A stretch of DNA of 64,000 nucleotides from Zygnema cylindricum (taxonomy: Eukaryota > Streptophyta > Zygnematophyceae > Zygnematales > Zygnemataceae). The notes beneath the pieces are model-generated. The model had not been told where the DNA came from, made no database searches, and was given only the letters and a program-made list of their open reading frames with translations. This document shows, in pieces, positions 1-16,251 of this stretch. The translations under genes were made by a program, and so were the position numbers. Within the stretch, counting starts at the first letter, position 1. Every line of letters starts with the position of its first letter. Where the stretch lies: assembly GCA_037447655.1 (NCBI GenBank), contig JBBHKE010003105.1:1-64000 (forward strand), read 5' to 3'.

Positions 1-127
1 AATAAATTAGAGTAAACTTCATAGTTGAAAAGGCTCTATCACATAAATTAGCGTTAATTACTCTAATTGTTTTTTTCAGTTTTTGTACTCTAATTTTTTC
101 ATTACTCTAATTACGATTCGCGGTGTA
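1..127. mobile_element. Right part of a short TA-flanked MITE (family A)
   Basis: The sequence ends with ACTCTAATTACGATTCGCGGTG followed by TA, split here as ACTCTAATTACG and ATTCGCGGTG. This matches the right end of the short element at 32194-32322, which has the same ACTCTAATT-rich interior. The left end lies off the window. No coding capacity is seen. The neighbouring element (128-900) abuts the TA. Confidence 0.6.
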
Positions 128-900
128 CAGTCCAAAATACTTTTTCAAAGTATCGCTTCCATGGGGACGTACCCTTAGTAGTACTACTGAAAATCCAGAA
201 TCGACGATGCAGAATGATCGCTGGTTAATCTTGACACAGCAAATTTGCCAGAAAAACGTTTTGAAAAGCTTTTAAACTTTTTTTTGGCAAATTGAACCAA
301 GAATACCGTGATTTACACAGTAATGATAGGACACGTGTACTGAACTGCACCCTGGGTTCTGGTTCAAATTTTTGTTTGCCCGACGAATCTCAGCAGCCAC
401 CGATGCGATTATCGCAAAGCTGCGAAAGTTTGTCGCCATGCAAAGGAGGACCAATGGCGTGATCGAGGCGAAAATGAATTTTCCGTACGCAAGGAATCCT
501 GTACTATTTGCCACATCCCTGGATAAATGGTCAGCGGTGTAAATCGTGAGTCTCGTCAAAAGAACGGAAGGAGTGTGGCCACCACGCACTAACGGACAAG
601 ATTAACTCGATTGTCAATGTCAACCATTAAAAAATGTCACGTGGCAGACAACCAAGGGGCTGGCGTGTACAATTCCACACGCCAGAAACTCAGGGTAACA
701 TTCCATTATGTGGTCCCAGTAAATGTACGGAAAAGTCTACTGACAGCGTTTACTGTAAGTCCGCTCCATTTTGTCGGGCTAGTAACAAACCTTCCTCAAT
801 TATGGTTGGCGCCACATGGGCTAGAGTCCAGATTCTAAAAATCTTAAGGGTTAGGGTACGTCCCCATGTAAGCGATACTTTGAAAAAGTTTTTTGGACTG
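128..900. mobile_element. Non-autonomous TA-flanked element with about 46-bp terminal inverted repeats
   Basis: The left terminus CAGTCCAAAATACTTTTTCA (128 onward) and the right terminus ending TTTTTTGGACTG (to 900) are inverted copies. The similarity extends through AAAGTATCGCTT and GGGGACGTACCC, with few mismatches. Both ends are followed by TA, as expected of a Tc1/mariner-like TA target duplication. No transposase frame is visible in the 773 bp, so it would depend on an enzyme supplied elsewhere. A related but diverged fragment with AAAGTATCGACTT and a GGGGACCTACCC motif lies near 1717-1852. Confidence 0.7.
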
Positions 901-2470
901 TAGTGAAGTGTTCCGTACTACTTTGAAAAGCGTCCCTATGTGCGAAAATGAAATCGGAACTTTGAAATGTGACGGTTATAGACGTGGGTATAGCTTTGTG
1001 ACGGTTGAAGACGACTACGAAACTTGCGACAATCGGTGACGCCAGCAAAAACAACGACGGTTGTAGACATCTAGATTTTTCTAATTTTGTGACATGGCAG
1101 ATGTTTAGGGTTTTATGACATTGTGACGCCATGCTAACTTGTGACAACGTCCACTTCATAAAGTTCAAGAACTTTCTACCATGGCTATCCGATTTCGTTT
1201 TTCCGACTTTTCTCACTCAACTTGCCATAAAAATATACATAAAAGGTAGTCAAAAAAATATTTTTTAAATATCTTTCATTAAATACTAGTATTGTCGTGC
1301 CTCATTCTAAAAAGTGAGAGATAAAAGCATTCTAAAAAGTGAGAGATAAAAGCGATAGTGTGACAGATGGGAGAGGCGACGACGGCGCAAAATTCTACAT
1401 AAAGACCCATGAATGAAAGTGGAGCTCCAAGACCCCTGCATATTTTTTTCCGTACATGCTCGTCTTTTCCGTATATGCACGTGACAGGCAGGGAGAAAAA
1501 TAACGAGTGCTCTCCCTCGTCCTAAAATTTTACCACTCGTGTGGCGCTGGCGTGGACCGTTTTTCATTCTTTGTTTGGGCGGTACTTTCCCTGAAATCAT
1601 CTCATGAGGTGATTTTGGATGAAGTTTTTTGACGGGCTGAATTCTCTTGCCCGGGGGTCGAAAAAAAAAAGAAACGCCAAATTTTGTTAACATGACGACA
1701 AACTTTAAGTACATTCAAAGTATCGACTTGACGTTTTTTGTATTTTTAAGGAATTGATTTTTTTGTACAACTAAAGTTTTTCTCGTACGCAACTACGTTC
1801 TGGGTGAAAACAACAGAATAAAGTCGATACTTTAACACATGGGGACCTACCCTCATTCACAATTTTTTTACCCAACCAACTTTTTTTTTGGAGGAAATTT
1901 CGAATAACCTTCGATTTTCCTGTTATAGGGTTTTGACAATGTCACGTGTCACTCCAAGATTGGATTTCGATTCGGCGTCGAATCTTTCCAAAGCTGGCGA
2001 CGTGGATCCGAGAGCCGAATCTCTCCGGATAAAAAGGCAATGAGACAAAATGACAATAACGACAATAACGTAATTGGAGATCATGATAAAAAATAGAAAG
2101 ACAAAAAGGGAGAAGTGAAATTTCTATTTTTATTTTTCTGAGTCCTTTCCTTTTCCTATTTTTTAGCATAGAGGGCAAAAGTGCGAAACCTGCGAAACCC
2201 TAAATCTGAGTGCCCATTGGTTACAGAGTTTGCAGGACGTTCGATTGCGATTTTTTGGCCGAAAATCATAAAATAGAATTAACAATACTGTTGAAGAGAG
2301 TGTACCACATTGAGCCACGTTGCCATGTACGTGAAAAAATGCAAACGAGAAGTAAAAAAAAAATAGCGTACGCACGCTGTATCGCACTTTATTTAACCAT
2401 GATTTCGTACGGCAGCAATTCCAACTTCTAAGCGCGAGACTTCCGTCAGTCCGTAAAATGTTAAACCGTC
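901..2470. other. Intergenic stretch without a recognisable gene
   Basis: Several short open frames occur on both strands, but none shows a known domain or a convincing splice structure. The only structure noted is the diverged 1717-1852 fragment of the 128-900 element family and a direct repeat of AAAAGTGAGAGATAAAAGC at about 1310-1352. Confidence 0.5.
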
Positions 2471-2473
2471 ACT

Positions 2474-2750
2474 ATGTCAATATCTGTCCTTGAACCCTCT
2501 CCGTCTCCCTTTTCCCATTCCCTCTTCCTCTCCCTCTTCCCGTTCTTTATCCCTCTCCCTCGCCCTCGCGCTCGCGCTCCTCGACTCCCTCTTCCCCTCA
2601 CCCACCCCGTATCCCTCTCCTTCTCCCTCGACCTCTCTCCCTCTTCCTCTCCCTTTCCCTCCTCTCCCGTTCCCTCTCCCTTGCCCCCTTTCTATCCCTT
2701 TCCTTTCCCCTCTCTCCCTCCCTTTTCCTTATTGGAAAGTAAGCTTTAGT
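2474..2750. repeat. CCCTCT-type pyrimidine microsatellite (degenerate)
   Basis: About 270 bases of TCCCTC/CTCTTC hexamer-like repeats on the plus strand. Open frames through it are low-complexity Ser/Pro/Leu and are not evidence of a gene. The same repeat type recurs at 3560-3870, 4296-4350, 13391-13641 and 41090-41430. Confidence 0.8.
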
Positions 2751-2755
2751 AAGTC

Positions 2756-3143
2756 TTAAATTTGCACTCTAGGACTTAGAATATTTTTTGTATCAGACTG
2801 CTCAATATTGACCAGATTTAGTGTGGATTTCGAAGTATCTATTTGAACCGTTTTTCTCAGTAGATTTCCTCCAACGAATATAGACGTGAAACTCGTCTCC
2901 CGGAAAATCCGGGTGTAGAAATTATGACAGGACCATTCCGGTCCTAACACTTCGATTTTTGAGGGCAACTTTCTGGTTCACCCTGTACATACGATTTTAG
3001 ATTCTTTTGTGATCTTTAGGCAGAGAAGAGTATTTAAATGAATTAGGAATCCTCAAAGGATGCAGAATGTACATTCTACAAAGTTTGGGAAATGAAATCG
3101 CTAAGTGCAACTTGAGTTTACTTTCTGTGTTCATTGTCCTTGA
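2756..3143. other. Unassigned stretch left of the nucleoporin gene
   Basis: No domain or convincing exon was found. If the NUP88-like gene continues on the minus strand, its C-terminal exons would have to lie here or beyond the left edge of the window. I cannot recognise them. Confidence 0.4.
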
Positions 3144-3424
3144 CTTGCCTGCCTGTGGTTTTACTTGTCTGGTTGAAATTATATTGCTGTATAATTTCAA
3201 GGACCTCTTTCATCTAGAGTTACATATTTCACAGTATTAACCTATCTGTTAATAAAAATCTCTTTTGGGTCTGCTTTTGCTAACCTGTCTGGCTGTGGTT
3301 TTCCTTGTCTGGTTGAAATTATATTGCTGTATCATTTCAAGGACCTCTTTCATCTAGAGTTACATATTTCACAGTATTAACCTGTTTGTTAATAGAAATC
3401 TCTTTTGGGTCTGCTTCTGCTAAT
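3144..3424. repeat. 140-bp direct tandem duplication (two copies)
   Basis: Two adjacent copies at about 3144-3283 and 3284-3424 share long identical runs, for example TTGTCTGGTTGAAATTATAT and GGACCTCTTTCATCTAGAG, spaced exactly 140 bp apart. Short open frames on the minus strand pass through both copies, but treating them as exons would require a 28-nt intron. I therefore annotate only the repeat. Confidence 0.85.
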
Positions 3425-3559
3425 ATGTCTAGTGCCTCAGCTCCCGCTGGACCGAGTGCTCCTTCTGGCACAAGTATTCCAGCAATAATAATAATGGTGC
3501 AAGTGCGACTCTTCATGCGAGTGCATCTCAGTTCGGACAAAATGCCCATGACCTCCCAC

Positions 3560-3870
3560 ATCCATCTCACTTTCCCTCCTCTCCCATTCCCTCTCCCTTT
3601 CCACCTCCCCCCCCCCTCCCCATCCCCCTCCCTTTCCCTCTCCCTCTCTCTCTCCCTCTCCCTCTCCCTCCTATTTCAAATTCCTCGCCTTCCAAAAGGC
3701 ATTAGATGACAAAGCAAAAAAAACAGCTCTCCCTCTCCCCCTCCCTTTCCCTCTCCCTTCCCTCTCCCTTTCCCTCCACTCCCCACTCCCTCTCTCCCTC
3801 TGCCTCCCTCCCCCTCTCCCTCTCCCTCTCCCTTTCCCTCTCTCTCTCCCTCCCATTTCAAATCCCTCAC
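3560..3870. repeat. CCCTCT-type repeat containing a partial copy of NUP88 exon 5
   Basis: Pyrimidine-rich arrays on the plus strand flank an approximately 45-bp segment (about 3686-3732) that copies the 3' half of NUP88 exon 5. Both carry CCTTCCAAAAGGCA followed by a TAGA-GACAAAG context. The spacing from the real exon end is about 184 bp. In the copy the donor dinucleotide reads GC instead of GT and the upstream half of the exon is missing, so it looks like a decayed tandem duplicate. Confidence 0.75.
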
Positions 3871-6800
3871 CTTCCAAAAGGCACTAGAGGACAAAGTACA
3901 AAAACAGCTCCATCCGAAGACGAGACGAAAACCTGACACCCCCATTTATACCCAAAAAAAATTACACAACCAATAAAATTAGAATAAATCATATAAATAA
4001 TAAAATTAGGATTAAGCATCTCCCAAAAAGGGAAAAAAAAAAACCTCAAAACACCTCTAGAATAAAAAAATATAAAACAAAAAAAAACTAGTAAAAATTC
4101 TGGGAAAACCCGGAAAAATCCTAAAATAGAACCCTAGAAAACCCTAAAACCCTTAAAAAAACCTAAAAAGCCAAATACCCCTGAAAAGGCCCTTAACAAC
4201 CTTTAAAAACCCTAAAAAACCCAAAATAGACATTAATACAGTTCCTAAAAACCCAAAATAAAACCATTGACATCCTCAAATGAATCGTGCATAGAGGGAG
4301 AGGGAAAGGGAGAGGGAGAGGGAAAGGGAGAGGGAGAGGGAGAGGGAGTGGAAGTTGGAGGCAAAAAATAAGTCTCTGTTCTTATTCAGTCTGAATTAGT
4401 GTGGATATCTCCATTTCGAAAAAAGTTTAGATAGAAAAGGTTTTAAAAAAGTTCTCAAAAAAATCATAGGGAATGTAACAAATTCAATTTTTAAAAGCAA
4501 CAATTCCTTGTTAATAAAGTTTGGGTGGTTTAAAAAAAAAAAAAAAAAAAAAGTTGCAGTGGTTTTATAAAAGCAGTGGTTAAGAAAATGAAAAGACCAT
4601 TTAAAAAAAAAAAAAAGTGTGGTAATTAAAAAAAAAAAGTGTGGTGATTAAAAAAAAAAAGATGTGGCTGTTTAAAAAAAGAAGTGTGACAGTTTAAAAA
4701 AAAGAAAATGCGGAGGTTTAAGAAAAAAAAGCGTGGTGGTTTAAAAAAAAACATGCGGAGGTTTGAAAAAAAAAAGTGTTGAAAATAAAAAAAATTGGAA
4801 AAAAAAGTTTTGAAAAAAAAAAATGGAAAAAGAAAGCTTAAAAAAAGAAAAGTTTTGAAACAAAAAATGTGGTGGGAATAAAAAATACCAAGTAAAAAAT
4901 AACAAATAAAAAATAGCGAACAAAAAATAACAACTAAAAAATAACAAACAAAAGAGGTGGTATTATTCTCACCGCAAATCGTTCCCAGAGATGGTCTCCC
5001 CCAAATCCAAATCCTACGGCCTGTCGAATCTTGCCACCTGGCGATATTCCCATATCTAAGTAGATCTCCTGTTCGACTTTTTCGCAGTTATTTCGACCAG
5101 TATCATATAGTCTGTAACAAATACGCATATAAGAGAGAAAGAGGGAGAGAGAGAGAGAGGGAGAGAGAGAGAGGGGGGGGAGGGAGAGAGGGGGCAAGGG
5201 AGAGAGCGGAAGAGAGAAGAGAGAGGGGAGGGAAAATGGGAGAAGAGAGAATGAACGAGAGAGAGAGAGAGAGGGAGAAAGAGCAAAAACAAAACAAAAA
5301 TGCAAGTTCACTGAGTTTCATTTTCCATCCCATTGTGTTCAAGATTAATGCAGAAAACATTACACACTATTCTGTAATCATGTTTTAATAAGGTTCTGTT
5401 CAAGATTCTTCGCGTTGTTTCAGCAGTATCGTAGTCTATCAGAGATAAACATGACCAGAGAGAGAGAGAGCGGGAGAGTGTGTGTGTGAGAGAGAGAGAG
5501 AGGGAGAGAGAGAGAGAGGGGGAGAGAGACAGAGAGGGAGGGAGGGCGAGAGAAAAAGAGAGAGAGGGAGAGCAAAAAGGGAGAGAAAAGGAGAAAGAAA
5601 GGATAAAATCTGTTTTATTCTCACCTAAATATTCCGTCAGTAGAAAGGACCGCCAAATGGACATTACTCCGAGGATGCCACATTACTTGCAAAATATTTT
5701 TCGAAGTCGAAATTTTGTCTTCGAAAATATTGGGATCCAATAGAGCAGCTCTGCGAAAATTATTAACTTTCAATTCTCAATTTTAAACCATATTTTCTTG
5801 TATTCAAATGGGCAAATTGAATTTTAAAAAAGGAGTAATATTGACAAAGAGTTGGTACCTTACCTTCTCAATAAGGAGCTCCTCATATCCATTACCTTTA
5901 GAAGATTATACAATAAAATTTGATAAAAGTCACACAACACCTCTTATGAGCAAACTGAGGTTAGTTTGAAAGCCAAATATTTTGAGCAAATTTAACTAAG
6001 GTTCGTCAATACTGAGAGTGTTCCAAGAGCCTGTTTCAAAAATGAAAAGAGATAGTTGTTTAAAGAAATAAAAGAGGTAAAACAGGACAAGGGAGAATGA
6101 ACGAGAGAGACTTGAACTTAAGAGAATCAAAAGAGCGAGAGGAGGGTGGGGGCAGGAAGGAGAGCTTGTGAAATGGTTTTTTATACATATGACTACATAT
6201 ACATATATAAAGATATATACATACACAAAAACTAAAGAGAGGTAAAGAGAGAGAAAGAGAGCTTGTGCATTAAACATATATTCATATATACATGCATATA
6301 CATGGATATATACATACACATAAAACTAGAGAGATAGAGAGAGCGAGCGAGAAAAGAACGAGAGAGAGAGAGAGAAAGAGAGAAAGAGAGAGAGAGAGAG
6401 GGGGGAGAGAAGAGAGAGAGAGAGACCTGCATTCAAGAGGACCAACTGTTTGTTGGCGAATACTTCGAGGAATCTCCATCAGCAAGATAGATGACATTCC
6501 TGTTAGGGCCACAGCATCTCCGCTCCTATTTACACTCAAGTGACGAACGTCGAAGGAAGGCTTCTCAGTGGGAACAAGCTCCTATTTTAAATAAAATACA
6601 GAAAAAAACATTTCTTTCTTTAAAACAAAATGCATGAAACCATGCCGTTTTTAAAACAAAATACATGAAAACGTGAATTAAAAAAAAAAAAAATTGTAAC
6701 CATGGATATTTTAAAACAAAATACATGAAAACGTGAATTAAAAAAAAAAAAATTGTAACCATGGATATTTTAAAACACAATACATGAAAACATGGCCCTT

Positions 6801-8338
6801 TTAAAACATAGAACAGAAAAACATGTCTCTCTCTTTAAACAAAAGAACATGTTTTCTTTAAAACAAAATACACGAGAACATGTCTCTTCAAAAACAAAAT
6901 ACACAAAAATATTGCCTTGTTTTCGGTGTGGAAACATTGTTTTACTTTCATCAAACAATTTCTTCAAGATCTCTATGCCTAATTCTCCATTTCACTGCTG
7001 AAAAAAAAAAAAAAACTCTTCCAGAAGTGAACATAACAGAGCAAGATACAAAAGCTGTTTTTGGTGAGGAAAACTGTAGGATTTGGATCGTTCAATTTAC
7101 AGTCTCATTTTATATCAAAACTGGAAAATTCTATGCACCGTAAATGTTGATTGTAAAGCCTTTTTGGAAAAACATCCTTAGTACTTCTTTCCTAAACACT
7201 AAAATATCAAACTAGAAAATTTTATGATGATAAATGCTGATTGTAAAGTTATTTTGGCAAAAACCATACAATTGCTTAGGTGTATATCATTTTTTTGTGG
7301 AAAAAGTATATCCAAATTAAGTGTGTTTAAGAACTAAATGTGTATTAATTTTGAGCAAATATGTTAACTAAAAGTTGAGAATATAACAATGGCCATTGAA
7401 TACTTAATTAATTACATTATTTTACAAAATTTCTTAATGCTGGAGGAAATAGAAAAATGTGGTCTAAGAATACGCTTCCCATCATTTTTAAGTGTAAAGG
7501 AGTTATTTGTGTGAAGGAATTATTAGTGCAACGGAAACATCAGTGTCAAGAAAATATTAGCCTTTGAGTGTAAAAAAACACAAGTGGAGAGAACATTACT
7601 GCAATGGAATTATTAGTGTAAAAGAAACATTAGTGTAAAGAAATTATTAGCGTAAAGGAAATATGAAGTTTAAGGGAAGTATTAGCGTAAAGGAGTTATT
7701 AGTGCAGAAAAAAATTAGTATAAAAAAGTTATTTGTGTAAGGGAACTATTAGTGCAAGGGAATTGTTAGTATCCAGGAATAAAAAAAAACAAAAAAAAGG
7801 TGAAACAAATGGGAAAGCTCACCAAAAGGGTGAAATTTGCTGACATTCTCTAACGGAAAAGTCTCTGTTTAAAAAACTACAGTAAATGAATCTAATCAAT
7901 GCGGTGCACATTTAAAAAAAAAGGGGTAAAAAAAAAGGGTAAAAAAGACGGGGAATTCCTCACCAAAAGTGTGACAGTTGAAGATACTCTCTTCCTGTCA
8001 TTGACAGGGCTCCTTTCTGGTTGCCATCCATAAATACACATCACAGATTTTTTTTCCGGACTCCACCAGAGGAGCCTTCCGGAGGAATCTATGGCTGCCA
8101 GATTCATTATTTCAGAATTAGAGGAAGGAGGAAGAGAGGGAGAGGGGGAGGGAGAGGGGGAGGGAGAGGGGGAGGAAGAGGGAGAGGGAAGAGGAAAAGA
8201 AGAAGGTGGAGGAGAAGGAGATGCAGAGCGAGAGGAGAGAGGAAATGAAGAAGGTGGAGGAGAGGGAGAGGTAGAGGGAGAGGGAGCGGAAGAGGGAAAA
8301 GGAAAAGAAGATTTTCTATGAAATCTAGAAGCCGCCAT
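3871..8338 (-). CDS. NUP88: NUP88/MOS7-like nucleoporin, 5' five exons (partial)
   Basis: This encodes the N-terminal beta-propeller of a Nup88/MOS7-type nucleoporin, a subunit of the cytoplasmic face of the nuclear pore that works with Nup214 in protein and mRNA export. Exons in transcription order are 8338-7964, 6581-6427, 5750-5625, 5111-4973 and 3932-3871. All borders are AG/GT and the phases close. Family-like blocks are MNLAAIDSSGRLLWW (exon 1), HLSVNRSGDAVAL (exon 2), LQVMWHPRSNVHLAVLS (exon 3), GFGGDHLWERF (exon 4) and SDGAVFVLCPLVPFG (exon 5). The start at 8338 (MAASRF) is the first ATG of an open exon. Residues of about 12-75 are a Ser/Pro tract encoded by a TCTCCC microsatellite, unlike known homologs. 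The usual family length is about 700-800 residues and only about 285 are found, so the C-terminal coiled-coil part must be left of the window, unrecognised, or lost. Introns are filled with GA repeats and A-rich tandem arrays. Confidence 0.85.
4133..4262. repeat. Degenerate telomere-like CCCTAAA tract
   Basis: Repeated ACCCTAAAA / AAACCC units lie inside a NUP88 intron. They resemble an interstitial copy of the plant-type telomere repeat (TTTAGGG on the other strand), with irregular spacing. Similar tracts occur at 41690-41900 and 50752-50842. Confidence 0.5.
4296..4352. repeat. GGGAGA hexamer microsatellite
   Basis: A short GGGAGA/GGGAAA array in the NUP88 intron between exons 4 and 5. It has the same unit as the other pyrimidine arrays of the window, read on the opposite strand. 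Confidence 0.8.
4505..4950. repeat. A-rich minisatellite with TTTAAAAAAAAAGTGTGGTGG-like units
   Basis: Around twenty imperfect units of about 20-25 bp contain an A-run followed by GTGTGGTGGTT or GCGGAGGTT. The whole array lies within the NUP88 intron preceding exon 5. Confidence 0.7.
5140..5290. repeat. GA-rich microsatellite
   Basis: (GA)n/(GGGAGA)n purine tract on the plus strand. On the transcribed minus strand it forms the long pyrimidine tract lying upstream of the NUP88 exon 4 acceptor. A sister array at 5455-5600 lies just downstream of exon 3. Confidence 0.8.
5455..5605. repeat. GA-rich microsatellite, sister of the 5140-5290 array
   Basis: A purine-rich array in the intron after NUP88 exon 3. 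Both arrays follow similar short leader sequences on the plus strand (TCATATAGTCTGTAACA versus TCGTAGTCTATCAGAGATA), which hints at an old duplication. Confidence 0.6.
6100..6426. repeat. Purine microsatellite with ATACATATA stretches, next to NUP88 exon 2 donor
   Basis: GAGAGA runs alternate with ATATACATA runs. On the minus strand the intron that begins after exon 2 opens directly into TCTCTCTCTC, so the donor GTCTCTCT is embedded in the microsatellite. Confidence 0.75.
6590..6925. repeat. Tandem repeat of TTTTAAAACAAAATACATGA-type units
   Basis: Six or more diverged units contain TTTAAAACAAAATACATGAAAA. They include one nearly exact 60-bp direct duplication at about 6650-6770 that contains an A13 run and TTGTAACCATGGATAT. 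The array lies in NUP88 intron 1. No gene is supported here. Confidence 0.8.
7490..7790. repeat. Minisatellite of GTAAAGGAATTATTAGTG-like units
   Basis: About fifteen imperfect units of 18-22 bp lie in NUP88 intron 1. They mix GTAAAG, GAATTATTAGTG and GAAACATTAGTG blocks. Confidence 0.75.
7800..7862 (-). pseudogene. Decayed copy of the 3' end of NUP88 exon 1 with its donor
   Basis: On the minus strand a segment ending CACCCTTTTGGTGAGC resembles the real exon 1 end CACACTTTTGGTGAGG (7959-7974). The A-rich, GGTG-containing flank is also similar, about 145-150 bp away. It appears to be a partial tandem duplicate including the donor site. The frame outside the last few codons is not conserved. 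Confidence 0.45.
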
Positions 8339-8828
8339 GAAGCCCTGGAAACTTTTCAGCTTTGGTTTAAAAAAAACTGGGCAAGTTCAAAAATGGAGCT
8401 CTAGGATTTCTGTTTCAAAGAAAACCCTAAAAAAAAATTTGACGGAATGGCAATGAATTGGAGTACTGGAAACTACGTGAAAATTAGTAAACAAGAAACA
8501 GAAAACGATAAAAACAAATCATCGCAGAATTACAGAGAGTAATAGGATTCAAAAGCTAAAATTGAACATTTAATTATTTTTTGCTAATTTTCAATTTTGG
8601 TTTGAAAATGTCAAAATTTGCTGCAACATTTTTGAATTGCGACACTTTAGGGTTACCGTAGGACAAATTGTAAAATACGATATATAAGTAGGATGCAATA
8701 AATACGATTCTGTAATCAGTGTCAAATTAATGTACGGTAAATAAACTTCGCACTGAATTTCCTACTTTTTTGTTTTTAATGTGCACACCCTGTATGCTAT
8801 TTCTTTCATGCCCAAACAGCTTGCAAGA
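8339..8828. promoter_or_regulatory. Upstream region of the NUP88-like gene, nothing specific seen
   Basis: This is an AT-rich stretch between the NUP88 start and a TIR-element cluster. It presumably holds the NUP88 promoter on the minus strand. I see no clear TATA box or other defined motif. Confidence 0.3.
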
Positions 8829-8830
8829 TA

Positions 8831-9226
8831 CACCGCCAATCGTTATTAGCGTGTAAGTTTTTTAGCGTATACGAATAATTAGCGTGGTTACTAATGGGGA
8901 ATTCGAAATTTTCGAGGAAATCGTCAATTTAATTAGAAATTAGTGAATATGTGGATAATTTTATTTGAGAATGTTATGTATTAATATTACGGTGACGTTA
9001 AGGTATGGACACCGCCAATCGTTATTAGCGTGTAAGTTTTTTTAGCGTATACGAATAATTAGCGTGGTGTACGCTAATTGGAAATTTGAAAATTTTCGAA
9101 GAAATTGTCTATTCTAATTAGGAATTAGGTTTTTTATAAATAGTGTGGATAATTCTATTTGAGAATTAAAAAAAAAAAAGCGGGACGGAATTAGCGTACA
9201 CAACGCTAATAACGATTGGCGGTGTA
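8831..9226. mobile_element. TIR element of the CACCGCC family plus an adjoining copy of its left half
   Basis: The unit 9009-9226 starts ACACCGCCAATCGTTATTAG and ends with the inverse, CTAATAACGATTGGCGGTGT. Directly left of it, 8831-9008 repeats the same left terminus and subterminal sequence (GCGTATACGAATAATTAGCG) without its own right end. The right subterminal GCGGGACGGAATTAGCGTAC matches the approximately 540-bp elements at 31197 and 47453, so this is an internally deleted relative. There is no coding capacity. Confidence 0.75.
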
Positions 9227-9242
9227 CTGTACTATGACAATA

Positions 9243-9455
9243 CACCTAATTTCGCTATTAGTGTTGATAATTTTTTCGCCACTTATAACATCTTTTCTCC
9301 GTACACACATGTTTGATTTTCAATTTGAGACCGCCAATCGGAAGCTGAGAATTTTTAATTTCAATCGCAACCGTCAGATCCACAATCGGACATGTGTGTA
9401 CGGAGAAAAATGTTTTAAGAGAAAAAAACATCAACACTAATAGCGATACACGGTG
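9243..9455. mobile_element. 213-bp fold-back MITE (family B) with CTCCGTACACAC arms
   Basis: The element is flanked by TA at both sides and has a CGCTATTAGTGTTGAT left and ATCAACACTAATAGCG right terminal repeat. Its interior forms a second inverted repeat around TTTTCTCCGTACACACATGT and its complement ACATGTGTGTACGGAGAAAA. Diverged relatives lie at 24378-24570, 24655-24838, 35563-35750 and 44620-44755. Confidence 0.75.
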
Positions 9456-10261
9456 TAAGCAGTTAAGCACTATGGTCAACATCGTGGGCCTTTTGCAGCA
9501 AATTCTTAGGGCTTAACTACAACATAGATTATTTCTTGAAAACTATCATTAACAATTTAACATCATTCTCGAATCGATTATGTTTTCTTTAGGTATTATG
9601 TAAATATTTTGCAATTAAAGTATTTGCTCTAAGCGAAAGTCTTGGGATTTGTTCGGAAGTCTTATTTTTCTCAAAACAAATATAAAAGCGCAATTATTGT
9701 CAGGCGCATGTGTATGTTTCACAGTAATTAGGTTACTTTTTGAAAACACATTTTGACTTTTTTCTCAAAGTGTGCAGTTGTGATTTTTATCATCAGTCAT
9801 GTCCGTACATGTTTTTCACCTTATTCTAGAGCAATTTGTTTATCCATGTAAACCTAACTAGTTCGTTTCTTCCCACGCCCTTCCTCTTGGTCTCCCTCTC
9901 CCTCTTCCCCTCCCTCTCCTTCTCCGTCTCTGTTATGAGCATCATCTCTGCCAATACAAGCTGCATTCAATTTCAAAACCTTGACCAGTTTGAAACTGTC
10001 AATCTCTTTGCCAAGTATTGTTTCGAAGTTCATGAGTTAAATAATTCCAAGCTCCACTTGTTCACCAGAAGTAATTCCAGTAATAATTGTTCCAGTATTA
10101 ATTGTTCCAGTATTAGCGGTTCCAGTTTTAATAGTTCCAGTATTAAGAGTTACAGTATCTACCGTTCCAGTATTAGTGGTTCCAGTATTAATAGTTACAG
10201 TAGTAGATTCAGTATTTGGAACTTATTCCCTTCCAAATTGGCTTCCAATATTTTGCAAACC
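9456..10261. promoter_or_regulatory. Region upstream of the NTMT1-like start
   Basis: An open frame in phase with the first NTMT1 exon runs from 9836 without a stop, so an N-terminal extension is formally possible. Much of it is a CCCTCT tract (9885-9935) and a 15-bp minisatellite of TTCCAGTATTAATAG units (10068-10205), and the plant-like N-terminus begins after it. I treat this stretch as 5' UTR or promoter. Confidence 0.4.

Positions 10262-16251
<5,990 letters not shown>

Noticed and set aside
3144-3505. Minus-strand open frames reading ALDILAEADPKEI and MKEVLEMIQQYNFNQT as further NUP88 exons
   Set aside because: Joining them needs a 28-nt intron, the sequences do not resemble the NUP88 continuation, and other frames over the same bases are equally open. 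Only the 140-bp duplication is certain.
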